64,000 bases of DNA from Paraburkholderia bryophila (GCF_003269035.1 NZ_QLTK01000026.1:1-64000); one strand, 5' to 3'. Shown: positions 26,428-36,016, numbered from the stretch's first letter. Notes: generated by a model from the letters alone, not told the origin. Translations and numbers: made by a program.

Positions 26428-28113
26428 TCAGAACAATGTCGCTTCTTCCTGTGCGGCGCTGCGCTTCGGTTCAGGCGTCGCAGCGGTCGAAGCCGTCGCG
26501 GCGTTCGGCGTGCGTGCCTGATGGCGCGGCGTCACGGCGCGTTGCGCGGGCGTGGCTTCGGCGACCGTGAATAGCCGCACGGCCTCGTCCAGTACGTCGG
26601 CCTGTTCCGCGAGACGTTGTGCAGTGGCCGCCGCCTGCTCGACGAGCGCGGCGTTCTGCTGGGTCGCGCCATCCAGATGCGAGACCGCCTGATTCACCTG
26701 GCGAATCCCTTCCGCCTGTTCGCTGCTCGCATTCGCGACTTCGACGATGATCGACGACACGCGGCTCACCGCTTCATCGATCACCCGCATCTGCGAGGTG
26801 GTGCGCGCAACCAGTTCGGTGCCCACGGCGACTTCGCTGGCGCTCGCCTCGACCACCGACTTGATTTCCTTCGACGACGCCGCGCAGCGCTGTGCCAGCA
26901 TCCGCACCTCGCCCGCGACGACTGCGAACGAGCGGCCCGATTCGCCGGCGCGCGCCGCTTCGACGGCGGCATTCAGTGCGAGGATGTTGGTCTGGAACGC
27001 GATGCCGTCGATCACGCCGGTAATGTCCGCAATCCGCCGGGACGCCGCCGTGATGCCGGCCATGGTCTGCTCGACCTGGCCCGCGATCTGGCCGCCGACC
27101 GCCGCGGCTGCCTGGGCATCCTTGGCAAGATCGAGCGCGCGCACGCTGGCGTCGGCGTTGGCCTGGACGGTCGTGGTCAGCTCTTCCATGGTGGCGGCGG
27201 TTTCTTCGAGCGACGCCGCCTGCAATTCCGTACGGCGCGCGAGATCGACATTGCCGCTGGAGATTTCCCGCGCGTTGTCGAGCATGCCGGTGATTTGCGC
27301 GCGCACGTCGAAGACGATCGCCGCGAGATTCGCCTTCAGTTGATTCAAGGCCTGCAGCACGTCGCCGAGATCGTCGTGACGCGCGATCTCCAGATCGGCG
27401 GTCAGGTCGCCTGCGGCGAGACGCGTCGCGAAACCCGACATGTCACGGATCGGCGTGGCGAGCTGGTGCGTCAGTACTTGCCACAACACCACGCTGAGCG
27501 CGGCGGTGACGCCGAACGCAATCCAGAACGGCACGGGCGGCACGCCTTGCCAGGCGGCGAAACCGGTCGCCAGCAGCGCGAGCGGCGTCAGCGCATAGCC
27601 GATCGCCGCGCGCGTCGCGACCGGTAGGCGCATCAGCGCCTGAATCCGGCCGGGCACGCCGGTGCGTACCACCACGCCGCGGCGCAGTTTCAGGCCACGC
27701 GACTCGCCCGCGCTCATGCGGGCGTAGAGCGCGTCGGCGTCGCGCACGGCTTCGCGTTCCGGTCTCACGCGCACGCTCAGATAGCCGACGATCACGCCTT
27801 TCTCGACCACCGGCGTGACATTGGCATGGACCCAGTAATGGTCGCCGTTCTTGCGGCGGTTCTTGACGAGCGCGGTCCAGGGACGGCCGTCGCGGATGGT
27901 CGTCCACAGATCGGCGAACGCCTCGCGCGGCATGTCCGGATGGCGGATCAGGTTATGCGGCTGGCCGATCAGTTCTTCGCGCGTGAAACCCGAGACGGCG
28001 ATGAAAGCCGGATTGCAGTACTGGATACGGCCGGTCAGATCGGTCGCGGAAACCAGCATTTGCGACGAAGGGAATTCGTACTCGTGCCCGGTAACGGGCT
28101 GATTGTTGCGCAT
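26428..28113 (-). CDS. Methyl-accepting chemotaxis protein with PAS domain (Aer-like)
   Basis: 561 aa. N-terminal PAS domain (about 12-125: GRIQYCNPAFIAVSGFTREE, LIRHPDMPREAFADLW, HYWVHANVTPV), a pair of membrane segments at about 170-215, HAMP (about 215-270) and a methyl-accepting signalling domain with DITGVIDGIAFQTNILALNA and ARAGESGRSFAVVAGEVRML. There is no large periplasmic domain, as in Aer, so it probably senses redox or energy state from the cytoplasm. The C-terminus lacks an obvious CheR-tethering pentapeptide. A GCCGTTAA box with a weak -35 upstream may be a flagellar sigma-28 promoter. Confidence 0.9.
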   Translation of the reverse strand: MRNNQPVTGHEYEFPSSQMLVSATDLTGRIQYCNPAFIAVSGFTREELIGQPHNLIRHPDMPREAFADLWTTIRDGRPWTALVKNRRKNGDHYWVHANVTPVVEKGVIVGYLSVRVRPEREAVRDADALYARMSAGESRGLKLRRGVVVRTGVPGRIQALMRLPVATRAAIGYALTPLALLATGFAAWQGVPPVPFWIAFGVTAALSVVLWQVLTHQLATPIRDMSGFATRLAAGDLTADLEIARHDDLGDVLQALNQLKANLAAIVFDVRAQITGMLDNAREISSGNVDLARRTELQAASLEETAATMEELTTTVQANADASVRALDLAKDAQAAAAVGGQIAGQVEQTMAGITAASRRIADITGVIDGIAFQTNILALNAAVEAARAGESGRSFAVVAGEVRMLAQRCAASSKEIKSVVEASASEVAVGTELVARTTSQMRVIDEAVSRVSSIIVEVANASSEQAEGIRQVNQAVSHLDGATQQNAALVEQAAATAQRLAEQADVLDEAVRLFTVAEATPAQRAVTPRHQARTPNAATASTAATPEPKRSAAQEEATLF

Positions 28114-28171
28114 GGCGTTCCTTGCTCGTGCTAGCCGCGGACAGGTCGCGGTGCTTACGTGATTGCAAGGT

Positions 28172-28198
28172 TTAACGGCAAATTAACGCTTTTCCTTG
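28172..28198 (-). promoter_or_regulatory. Possible sigma-28 (FliA) promoter of the chemoreceptor
   Basis: On the minus strand CAAG (28195-28198) is followed after 15 bases by GCCGTTAA (28172-28179), one mismatch from the FliA -10 GCCGATAA; the -35 half is weak (2 of 4 to TAAA). It lies 59 bases before the start codon, the expected distance for a chemotaxis gene. Confidence 0.35.
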
Positions 28199-28412
28199 AG
28201 GGTTTTCCCAGTAAAGCACTCAGGTTTATGCCGCTTGGGGCCGTTATTGCAGGGTTGTTCATGCGTTGCGCGTAGCGGTCGAACTACCGTCGGAGGAATG
28301 TGGCGGCCAGCTTCAAAAGCGCTACACTTCGGCGATGTAAGGCTTACAGAACCATTTGTCCGCCTCGCTATCGTGGCGGCCCGCCGGCTTGATTCACGCA
28401 ACCCACGCGTCG

Positions 28413-31400
28413 ATGCAGAAAATCCTCGATCGCACTCAGGAATCACTGGCGCACGCGTTTGCTTCGCTCGAGCAAAGTGCGAAGCGTCAACAGGGGGTGT
28501 ACCTCGCGACGATCGCCTCGCTGATGCTGATCGTGGTCGTTTTCGCGCTCGCGCTCGCGGTGATCGGCGCGAGCAAGCAACTGGACTACCTGCATACTTA
28601 CGCCGCGCAGAACGCCGCCGAGTTTTCGCTGCTGCTGCATCGGGAGGAATCGTTTCTGCGGCGCACCGAGTTCACGCTCGACTTCTATCAGACCACCACC
28701 AACGTATTGCGCGTACCCGATGCGATCGAAGACTCGGTTCGCCAGACGGGCGTCGCGCGGGGCGACATCGAGCGGATCGGTGCCGGCTTCGACGTGCTGA
28801 TCGGCGAGGCGACGCGGGCCGCGTGGGGCGACGAGCTGAACGCGAAACTGTGGCGCCTGTACGAAGCCGCGCAATCGGCGCTAGTCACGCAGCAGGCGTT
28901 CGAACTGCGTCAACGCACGGTGCTGCTCGGGCTGAACGAAGACTACGCCGCAATTTTGCCGTCGGTCGTTCGCCCGGACGCGAACGGCTCGCCTGCCACG
29001 CCGCCGTTGCAAGCGGCCGCCGTGGGCACGTTGCGCGCCACCCTGCTGCATGAACTCCAGACGCAAACCGGCAAGCGGCTGCCGGGCAAGGGCGAGCGGG
29101 TCTGGCTGGGCCCGTATCGCGACCCGCTGCAAGGGCTGCTGGTGATCTCGGCGGTCAGTGCCTACTACGACGCGGACGGCAAACCGGTCACGCTGATCGC
29201 GGTCAGCGTGCCGGTCGAGACGCTGCCGGCGCGGCTGAAGTGGCCCAACCACGAAGGCGCGATGCTGTTGATGATGGCGGATCGCCGCCTGATCGTGTCC
29301 TCGCCGCCGCTCGACGCGCAGCGCGTGACGCTGCTGCAGGGCGTCGTGGCGCACACGCCGCCCGACACCAACCGCTATATCCGCGACGGCGTCATTTTCT
29401 ATGAACCGCTCACGCCCGGTTTCGGCGCGCTGGTCGGCTATGTCACTTGGCGTGGGCTCGCGTCGGCGCTCGGCTGGCAACTGGCGGTGCTTGCCGCACT
29501 CACGCTGCTGATCTTGCTGGCTATCGTGCTGATCGCCCGTTTCTGGGGCTTGCGGCTGTTGCATGTCAGCTTTGCCGAGACATCGCGCGCATTGGAGAGC
29601 GAGACGATCAATCACATTCTGGTCAGCGCGACGCCGATCGGTTTGTGCATCGTCCGGCAGAGCGATCATTCGATTTTGACCGCGAATGCGTTGGCCAAGG
29701 AACTGTTGCATATCGAACCGGATGGCGAACGCCTGCCCTCGCATATCGTCGACGAGTTTCGCGCGCAGGCGACGGATAAACCCTCCGCCCACGCGTTTGC
29801 GAAAATCGCCGCATTCGTCGTGCCGGCCTTGCCCGCACAGGCCACGCCCACGCCGCCGCCGATCGCCTCGCATCCTGACGAGCGCGCGGCCGCGCCCGGC
29901 CGGTTCCTCCAGCTCACCTATGCGCCGGCCCGCTACGACGATCAGGACGTGCTGTTCTGCGCGATTCTCGATGTCACCGCGCAATATGAACTTGAACAGC
30001 AGTTGCGGCTCGCGCAGCAGACGTCGGAAAACATGATGCGGGCGCGTTCGAATTTTTTCGCGTCGATGAGCCACGAAGTCCGCACACCGTTGAATGCGCT
30101 GCTCGGCAATCTCGAACTCTTCGCGCGCACGCCGGGGCTCGACGCCCACACTCAGCGACTCGCGACGCTGGGGGTGGCAGCCAATGCACTGCGTGGCATC
30201 GTCAACGACATTCTCGATTTTTCGAAAATCGATGCCGGCGAAATGAGGCTCGCCACGGAGTTGTTCCGTCCGGTGGACGACCTGGAAAACATCGCGCTTT
30301 CCTGTGCGCCGATGAAGGCGGACCGGCCTATCCGTTTCTACTCGCATCTGTCGCCAACGCTCGACCAGCCGCTGCGTGGCGATCGCACGCGTATCGCGCA
30401 GATCGTGAACAACCTGTTGAGCAATGCGTTCAAGTTCACGTCGTGCGGCAAGATCGTGCTGAGCGCGGAGATCGACGACGACCCGCAGGGCAACCCGATT
30501 CTCATCTGCCGGGTCTGCGATTCGGGGATCGGCATGGATCAGGCGCTGGTGGCGCGCATTTTCAATCCGTTCGTGCAAGGCGAGGCGAGTACGTCGAGCC
30601 GCTATGGCGGCACGGGCCTCGGGTTGTCGATCTGCGCGCGGCTGTGCGAGTTGATGGGCGGCCATATTTCGGTCGAAAGCGTGCTCGGTGTCGGTAGCGC
30701 ATTCACGGTCGCGATCCCGCTCGCGCTACCGCCGGAAGAGTCGCGCACGGCGGCCGTCGAGGCGCCGCGCCGTGGCCATGCGCTGGTGCTGTGTCAGGAA
30801 CGCGAGTCGGGACAATTGCTGGAAACCGCGTTGCAACGCAAAGGCTGGAGCGTGCATACCGAAACGTCGATGCGCGGCGCGCAAGCCTGGCTGCGAGTGA
30901 ACCGCCCGGATGTGCTGGTCGTGACCGGCGAATACGATCTCGATGCGGTGGCTGAATTGCGTGAGGCGCAGGCAATCGGTACGGTGTGGATCACGTATGG
31001 CGGCCCGCACATGCCGGCTTTGCGCGGCGACGGCATATTCGAAGTCAGTGAATTTAGTCGCAAGGCAGTGATGTCCGCGGTCGATCTCGCGACCGGCGGT
31101 CCGAATGCGCGCGCCGCCGCAGTCGCGGCGCCGGTCGATCCCGTCGTCGCTTCGCCTCAGCCAGTGCATGCCGCGTTGCACGGACTGAAAGTGCTGGTCG
31201 CCGAAGACAATCCGCTGATTCAAAGCCTGATCGTCGAGCAACTCATCGCGCTGGGCTGTTCGCCGACCATCGCGGGGGACGGACGGCAAGCGCTGGCGGC
31301 CGCCCAGCAGGCTCATTTCGACGTGCTGCTGAGCGACATTCATATGCCGGTAATGGACGGGTACGAGTTGCTGGCGCAGGTGAGCAAGTCGCATCCGGAT

Positions 31401-31886
31401 CTGCCGGTGCTGGCGTTCAGCGCCGTGACCGACACGCAGGACGACGCCGCGTGGCGTGAGCGCGGCTTTACGGGGCATGTCGCCAAACCGGCGTCGCTGG
31501 GCGAACTGGAGGCGGCGTTGCTCGAGGTCGCGTCGGCGCGTGGGCATGGGGGCGAGGCTGCGACGGAGACTGGCGCGGCAGGTTCGCCGGCGTCTACCCT
31601 CAGCGCGGACGACAAAGCGCGCTACAACGCCATGCTCAGACAGCACTTGCAAAGCGAACTGCCCAGGCTCATGGCGATCGTCGAAGCGGAGGATCGGGAA
31701 GCGCTGGGCGGCTGGGCGCACAGCGCGGGCGGCGCGCTCCTGATCGTGCAGGAGGCGGCCTTCGCGCAGCAATGCCGCGAGGTGCAGCAGCTATGCCGCG
31801 GCAGCGAACGGTGGACGGTCGACATGGACGAGCGCGCCATCTCGTTGCATGACGCGTTGATCGATCACTTCGACCTGGACGAATAG
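28413..31886 (+). CDS. Hybrid sensor histidine kinase with receiver and HPt domains
   Basis: 1157 aa from the ATG at 28413 (MQKILDRTQESLAHAF). A membrane helix at about 32-55, a long periplasmic sensor region to about 345, a second membrane helix (about 350-375), a PAS-like linker, HisKA with phosphoacceptor H554 (ASMSHEVRTPLNALL), HATPase_c (NLLSNAFKFT; GGTGLGLSICARLCELMGG), an ABL-like/second receiver-like stretch, a receiver domain with D975 (LLSDIHMPVMDGYEL) and a C-terminal HPt with H1103 (GWAHSAGGALL). The build resembles RcsC/EvgS/BvgS kinases. No response regulator lies next to it, so its output partner is elsewhere. Divergent from the chemoreceptor; the 299 bases between hold only promoters. 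Confidence 0.9.
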   Translation: MQKILDRTQESLAHAFASLEQSAKRQQGVYLATIASLMLIVVVFALALAVIGASKQLDYLHTYAAQNAAEFSLLLHREESFLRRTEFTLDFYQTTTNVLRVPDAIEDSVRQTGVARGDIERIGAGFDVLIGEATRAAWGDELNAKLWRLYEAAQSALVTQQAFELRQRTVLLGLNEDYAAILPSVVRPDANGSPATPPLQAAAVGTLRATLLHELQTQTGKRLPGKGERVWLGPYRDPLQGLLVISAVSAYYDADGKPVTLIAVSVPVETLPARLKWPNHEGAMLLMMADRRLIVSSPPLDAQRVTLLQGVVAHTPPDTNRYIRDGVIFYEPLTPGFGALVGYVTWRGLASALGWQLAVLAALTLLILLAIVLIARFWGLRLLHVSFAETSRALESETINHILVSATPIGLCIVRQSDHSILTANALAKELLHIEPDGERLPSHIVDEFRAQATDKPSAHAFAKIAAFVVPALPAQATPTPPPIASHPDERAAAPGRFLQLTYAPARYDDQDVLFCAILDVTAQYELEQQLRLAQQTSENMMRARSNFFASMSHEVRTPLNALLGNLELFARTPGLDAHTQRLATLGVAANALRGIVNDILDFSKIDAGEMRLATELFRPVDDLENIALSCAPMKADRPIRFYSHLSPTLDQPLRGDRTRIAQIVNNLLSNAFKFTSCGKIVLSAEIDDDPQGNPILICRVCDSGIGMDQALVARIFNPFVQGEASTSSRYGGTGLGLSICARLCELMGGHISVESVLGVGSAFTVAIPLALPPEESRTAAVEAPRRGHALVLCQERESGQLLETALQRKGWSVHTETSMRGAQAWLRVNRPDVLVVTGEYDLDAVAELREAQAIGTVWITYGGPHMPALRGDGIFEVSEFSRKAVMSAVDLATGGPNARAAAVAAPVDPVVASPQPVHAALHGLKVLVAEDNPLIQSLIVEQLIALGCSPTIAGDGRQALAAAQQAHFDVLLSDIHMPVMDGYELLAQVSKSHPDLPVLAFSAVTDTQDDAAWRERGFTGHVAKPASLGELEAALLEVASARGHGGEAATETGAAGSPASTLSADDKARYNAMLRQHLQSELPRLMAIVEAEDREALGGWAHSAGGALLIVQEAAFAQQCREVQQLCRGSERWTVDMDERAISLHDALIDHFDLDE

Positions 31887-31958
31887 TCGGTGCATTGAGT
31901 GGGCAGCCTGCGTTGCGTTGCCCTGCATCGCTCCGCTCGCCTGCCCGCCCCCCGCGAA

Positions 31959-32366
31959 TCAGCCCGGCCCCGGTCGTCTCGCGATGAAGTCGATCTCGAC
32001 CAGCGCATCGCGCGCAAGAGCCGTGACGCCAATGCAGGTCCGGGCCGGCAGTGCGGTGGCGGGAAAGTAGGCGCGGTAAATGGCGTTCATCGACGCATAG
32101 TCCCGCTTGAACTCGGTCAGAAAGATGCGCGCGGCGACGACGTGTTGCAGCCCGAGGCCCGCGCCTTGCAAAACCAGCATCAGGTTGTCCATGACGCGCT
32201 GCGTTTGCGCGACGACGCCGTCGGGTAAGGGCGCGCTGTCGTCGGTGGGCGAGGTCGGCATCTGGCCGGTCACGAAGACCCAGCCGTCGGCCTCGGTTGC
32301 GTGGGAGAAGGGGCCGACCGGTGTGGGCGCGGTCGGGATCATCCAGAAGGTGGGCGTCGAGGTCAT
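31959..32366 (-). CDS. ridA: RidA-family protein
   Basis: 135 aa, full RidA length. Typical segments: PTPVGPFSHATEADGWVFVTGQMP at the N-terminus, VMDNLMLVLQGAGLGLQHVV and ARTCIGVTALARDALVEIDF with the conserved arginine that binds the substrate carboxylate. RidA proteins hydrolyse reactive enamine/imine intermediates of PLP enzymes. It lies 107 bases downstream of the GntP permease gene on the same strand, probably in one transcript, which hints that the permease imports an amino acid or hydroxy-amino acid. Confidence 0.85.
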   Translation of the reverse strand: MTSTPTFWMIPTAPTPVGPFSHATEADGWVFVTGQMPTSPTDDSAPLPDGVVAQTQRVMDNLMLVLQGAGLGLQHVVAARIFLTEFKRDYASMNAIYRAYFPATALPARTCIGVTALARDALVEIDFIARRPGPG

Positions 32367-32473
32367 GGGCGGGGTGGTGGCGTCGGTTGTCGAAACGCTA
32401 CGCTACCCGAACAAAACGTCATGCGCCGATCAAGTCGGCTCGACGCCGCCCCATTACACGAAAGCGTTCCCGC

Positions 32474-33874
32474 TTAAACCAGCCCAGTCGCGTAATACAC
32501 CCCGATCACGAAGAACACCGCCAGCGTCTTGATCACCGTCACCGCGAAAATGTCGCGATACGACTGACGGTGCGTCAAACCCGTCACGGCCAGCAGCGTA
32601 ATCACCGCGCCGTTGTGCGGCAGCGTGTCCATGCCGCCGCTCGCCATGGCGACGACCCGGTGCAGCACTTCCATCGGAATATGGGCTGCCTCCGCGCCTT
32701 TGATGAACGTGTCCGACATGGCCGCCAGCGCGATGCTCATGCCGCCCGACGCAGAACCCGTGATACCCGCCAGGGAACTCACCGACACGGCGGCATTGAC
32801 GAGCGGATTAGGAATGCTCTTCAGCGCATTGCTGACCACCAGAAAACCCGGCAACGCCGCGATCACGCCACCAAAGCCGTATTCCGACGCGGTATTCAGC
32901 GAAGCCAGCAACGCGCCCGCCACCGCTGCCTTGGTGCCGATCGCAAAACGTTCGCGCACCCGGCCGAACGCGGTGATCACGACCATCACGATACCGAGCA
33001 GCAGCGCGCCTTCCACGGCCCAGATCGCGACCACGCTCTTGATCGTCGTGGTGACCGGTGCATGGATGCCCGGCAGAATGTCCGGCGCCACCGTGTAAGT
33101 CGCGCCATACCAGTTCGGAATCCAGCGGGTCAGCATAAAGTTCGCAACGCCCACCAGCACCAGCGGCGCCACGGCCAGCAGCGGATGCGGCAGTTGTTTC
33201 GATTCGACGCGTTCCGGCTCGTTGACCAGATTCGTGCCGTAGCCCTCGCCGGTTGCCATTGCCGCGCGGCGGCGCCATTCCAGATACGTCAGGCCGACCA
33301 CGATGATGAACAGCGAACCGATCACGCCGAGCGCGGGCGCGGCCCACGAAGTCGTCTTGAAGAAGGTGGTCGGGATGATGTTCTGAATTTGCGGCGTACC
33401 CGGCAGCGAATCCATCGTGAACGAGAACGCGCCGAGCGCGATGGCGCCGGGCATCAAGCGCTTCGGAATATTGCTTTGACGGTACAGCTCGGCGGCAAAC
33501 GGATAGACCGCGAACACCACCACGAACAGCGACACGCCGCCGTAGGTGAGCAGCGCGCACACCGCCACGATCACCGCATTGGCGCGCGAGCGGCCGATAT
33601 AGCGAATGGCCGCCGCCACGATCGACTCCGAGAAACCGGACAGTTCGATCACCTTGCCGAACACGGCGCCAAGCAGAAACACCGGGAAGTAGAGCTTCAC
33701 GAAGCCGACCATCTTCTCCATGAAGATGCCGGTGAAGACCGGCGCAACCGCGGACGGATCGGTCAGCAGGACGGCGCCGAGCGCGGCGATCGGCGCAAAC
33801 AATATGACGCTGTAGCCGCGATACGCGGCAAACATCAGAAACGCCAGGGCGGCGAGGACGATGACAAAGGACAT
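32474..33874 (-). CDS. GntP-family permease
   Basis: 466 aa with GGAGACTCA before the ATG. About twelve to fourteen membrane helices, with YGGVSLFVVVFAVYPFA and FSFTMDSLPGTPQIQNIIPT, conserved in the GntP/DsdX family of gluconate, hydroxyacid and D-serine:H+ symporters, and GGMDTLPHNGAVITLLAVTG near the C-terminus. A near-consensus sigma-54 promoter stands upstream and a PAS-AAA+ activator gene is divergent, so transcription is likely inducible through that activator. Substrate unknown; the RidA partner favours an amino-acid-like compound. Confidence 0.88.
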   Translation of the reverse strand: MSFVIVLAALAFLMFAAYRGYSVILFAPIAALGAVLLTDPSAVAPVFTGIFMEKMVGFVKLYFPVFLLGAVFGKVIELSGFSESIVAAAIRYIGRSRANAVIVAVCALLTYGGVSLFVVVFAVYPFAAELYRQSNIPKRLMPGAIALGAFSFTMDSLPGTPQIQNIIPTTFFKTTSWAAPALGVIGSLFIIVVGLTYLEWRRRAAMATGEGYGTNLVNEPERVESKQLPHPLLAVAPLVLVGVANFMLTRWIPNWYGATYTVAPDILPGIHAPVTTTIKSVVAIWAVEGALLLGIVMVVITAFGRVRERFAIGTKAAVAGALLASLNTASEYGFGGVIAALPGFLVVSNALKSIPNPLVNAAVSVSSLAGITGSASGGMSIALAAMSDTFIKGAEAAHIPMEVLHRVVAMASGGMDTLPHNGAVITLLAVTGLTHRQSYRDIFAVTVIKTLAVFFVIGVYYATGLV

Positions 33875-33943
33875 TGAGTCTCCAAAGCTTGGTTGTTCTA
33901 CGTGGTCGCCGTCCGACGACGCGACGGCACGGCCGCCCGCAAA

Positions 33944-33959
33944 TGCAGGTTCCGTGCCA
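33944..33959 (-). promoter_or_regulatory. Sigma-54 (RpoN) promoter of the gntP-ridA unit
   Basis: Minus strand TGGCACGGAACCTGCA matches the consensus TGGCACG-N4-TTGCA at every specified base but one (C for T), with the GG and GC doublets correctly spaced. Transcription would start near 33932, giving a leader of about 58 bases. The divergent gene at 34187 encodes a sigma-54 activator, which makes the assignment coherent. Confidence 0.8.
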
Positions 33960-34186
33960 CCTGCGGCATAACGGCTAGCCTATTGATTTCGCAGGCCGAA
34001 GTTCGAAACGTGATGCGGCCGATTGTACCCAACCGTCTCTAAATCGGGACGCAATTCAGCTGAAGTTACGTCAAATCGAGGTTAAACCCTTATTGGATAA
34101 GCTTTTTGCCGATCTCTTCGGTGAGATAAACTTGTCTACGAAATGAGAAAAGCATAACTAGCACGATAGCCGGAGACAGCGACAGC
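33960..34186. promoter_or_regulatory. Intergenic control region with presumed activator sites
   Basis: 227 bases between the sigma-54 promoter and the activator start, where upstream activator sites are expected. An imperfect inverted repeat (CGTCTC/GGGACG around 34034-34052) is one weak candidate. No gene is present. Confidence 0.3.
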
Positions 34187-35668
34187 ATGATGAACGACTG
34201 GGCGGGCCTGCCTGCCACCTATGGCGACGTACTGCGCCGGGCGATGGACTCGCTTTTCCGCACCTTCGAAAATTTCAGCGAAGGCACGTTTATCGTCGAC
34301 GCCGAGGCGCGAGTCGTCTGGATCAACAAACGCTACGCGGCGCGGTTCGGTTTTTCGGACCCGCAACAGGCAATCGGCCGCGACTGCGAAGCGGTGATTC
34401 CCAACAGCCTGATGCGCGAGGTCGTGAAGACCGGCAAACCGATTCTGCTCGATATTCTGGAAACAGACCGCGAGCCGCTCGTCGTCACGCGTTTGCCGCT
34501 CAAGGACGACGCCGGGAACACGGTCGGTGCGGTCGGTTTTGCGCTGTTCGATGAACTGAAGGCGCTGACGCCGCTTTTTTCCCACTACTCGCGTGTGCAG
34601 CAGGAATTGATCGCGACGCGACAGTCGCTGGCGCAGGCGCGGCGCGCGAAATATACCTTCGGTAGTTTCGTCGGCACGAGTGCGGCCAGTCTCGAGGTGA
34701 AACGCCAGGCGCGACGCGCGGCACAACTCGAGTCGCCGGTGCTGTTGCTCGGTGAAACCGGCACGGGCAAGGAGTTGCTCGCGCATGCGATCCATGGCGG
34801 CTCGGCGCGCGCGAATCAGCCGCTCGTGACCGTCAACGTCGCGGCGATTCCCGATACCTTGCTCGAGGTCGAGTTCTTCGGCGCCGCGCCGGGTGCCTAC
34901 ACCGGCGCCGACCGTAAGGGGCGAGTCGGCAAGTTCGAGCTGGCGAACGGCGGCACGCTGTTTCTCGACGAAATCGGCGACATGCCGCTGCCCTTGCAAG
35001 GCAAGCTGCTTCGCGTCTTGCAGGACAAGGAGTTCGAGCCGCTCGGCTCCAATCGGATCGTGCGCGCCGACGTGCGGATCATCGCCGCGACATCGGCCGA
35101 CCTGCCTGCTCTGGTCGCGGCGGGTCGCTTTCGCGCCGATCTGTTTTACCGGCTGAACGTGCTGACGATCCAGGCGCCGCCGTTGCGCGAGCGCGTCTCC
35201 GACATCGAAGCGCTGGCCTACGCGATGCTGGAGGATCTGTCGACCCAAGCGCGCGGCGGCAATCACTTCGAATTGCAGGACGACGCCTTGCGGCTGCTGT
35301 GTTCCTATGGATGGCCGGGCAATGTGCGCGAATTGCGCAATACGCTGGAGCGGGCCGTGATGCTGTCCGATAGCGAGCGGATCGATGCGCGGGCGCTCGC
35401 GCCGTTGCTTGGCATGGCGCACGGCGCCGGCGTGGGTGTGGGCATAAGCACGGGCGCGGGCACGGCTTCAACGATTGCCGCGTCGACAACGCCAGCCGGC
35501 GCCGCCGAACCCGCGTCATGGAGCGACGCGATGGCGGCGTTCGAGAAACGTTTCCTGAGCGATGCATTGCGCGCCAACGGCGGGCGCGTGATCGACGCCG
35601 CCGCGCAAATCGGCATGGGCCGTGCAACGCTCTACAAGAAGATCGCGGCGTACGGTATCGAGGCGTAA
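34187..35668 (+). CDS. Sigma-54-dependent transcriptional activator with N-terminal PAS domain
   Basis: 493 aa. PAS domain at about 20-130 (GTFIVDAEARVVWINKRYAA); AAA+ domain at about 160-390 with Walker A GETGTGKELLAHAIH, the sigma-54 contact loop GAYTGADRKGR, Walker B GGTLFLDEIGDMPLPLQGK and the sensor stretch DLFYRLNVLTIQAPPLRER; a low-complexity Gly/Ala/Thr linker (about 410-440); and a Fis-type HTH (GGRVIDAAAQIGMGRATLYK). There is no receiver domain, so it senses a ligand through PAS. Divergent from gntP with its RpoN promoter. Confidence 0.92.
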   Translation: MMNDWAGLPATYGDVLRRAMDSLFRTFENFSEGTFIVDAEARVVWINKRYAARFGFSDPQQAIGRDCEAVIPNSLMREVVKTGKPILLDILETDREPLVVTRLPLKDDAGNTVGAVGFALFDELKALTPLFSHYSRVQQELIATRQSLAQARRAKYTFGSFVGTSAASLEVKRQARRAAQLESPVLLLGETGTGKELLAHAIHGGSARANQPLVTVNVAAIPDTLLEVEFFGAAPGAYTGADRKGRVGKFELANGGTLFLDEIGDMPLPLQGKLLRVLQDKEFEPLGSNRIVRADVRIIAATSADLPALVAAGRFRADLFYRLNVLTIQAPPLRERVSDIEALAYAMLEDLSTQARGGNHFELQDDALRLLCSYGWPGNVRELRNTLERAVMLSDSERIDARALAPLLGMAHGAGVGVGISTGAGTASTIAASTTPAGAAEPASWSDAMAAFEKRFLSDALRANGGRVIDAAAQIGMGRATLYKKIAAYGIEA

Positions 35669-35755
35669 CGAAACCCGCTCATATCGAGCGACGCAGTGTA
35701 ATAGCCGCGTGGCACAATCGCGTGATCGAAAAACAAGACGTGATCGGGGTTTCAA

Positions 35756-36016
35756 ATGAAACGCAGTCTCTCCTTCTTCGCGCGCCGGGCTTGCGCCATC
35801 GCGGCGCTCGGCGCCTTCGCCGTGTTGAGCGGTTGCAGCAGCAGCGCACCGCTGTTTTTGTCGGACGGTCGCCCGACCACGCTGGTTCAATGCCCGGTCG
35901 GCTCCGATTCCTGCACGCAGCAGGCCAACGCAGCCTGCGGCGGCGCGTTCGACGTGGTGCGCCAGTCCAGCGACAACGGCACGCTCAATCTCATCTACGC
36001 CTGCCGCGCCAAGTAA
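35756..36016 (+). CDS. Small lipoprotein
   Basis: 86 aa. A basic N-terminus, a hydrophobic stretch (ACAIAALGAFAVLSGC) and a lipobox LSGC with the lipidation cysteine at residue 26, then a short soluble part with four more cysteines (QCPVGSDSCTQQANAACGG, YACRAK) that could form two disulfides. Function unknown. A GC-rich hairpin (36022-36028 with 36034-36040) follows the stop without a T-run. Confidence 0.75.
   Translation: MKRSLSFFARRACAIAALGAFAVLSGCSSSAPLFLSDGRPTTLVQCPVGSDSCTQQANAACGGAFDVVRQSSDNGTLNLIYACRAK

Noticed and set aside
28881..30665. 594-aa open frame on the minus strand inside the hybrid kinase
   Set aside because: Shadow frame with Arg/Gln/His-rich composition; the plus strand holds all kinase motifs in frame.
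32297..33877. 526-aa open frame on the plus strand opposite gntP
   Set aside because: Composed of Arg/His-rich residues with no domain; gntP on the minus strand has the membrane helices, a ribosome-binding site and a promoter.
35710..35725. TGGCAC upstream of the small lipoprotein as a sigma-54 promoter
   Set aside because: The -24 half is present but the -12 position reads CGTGA instead of TTGCA.
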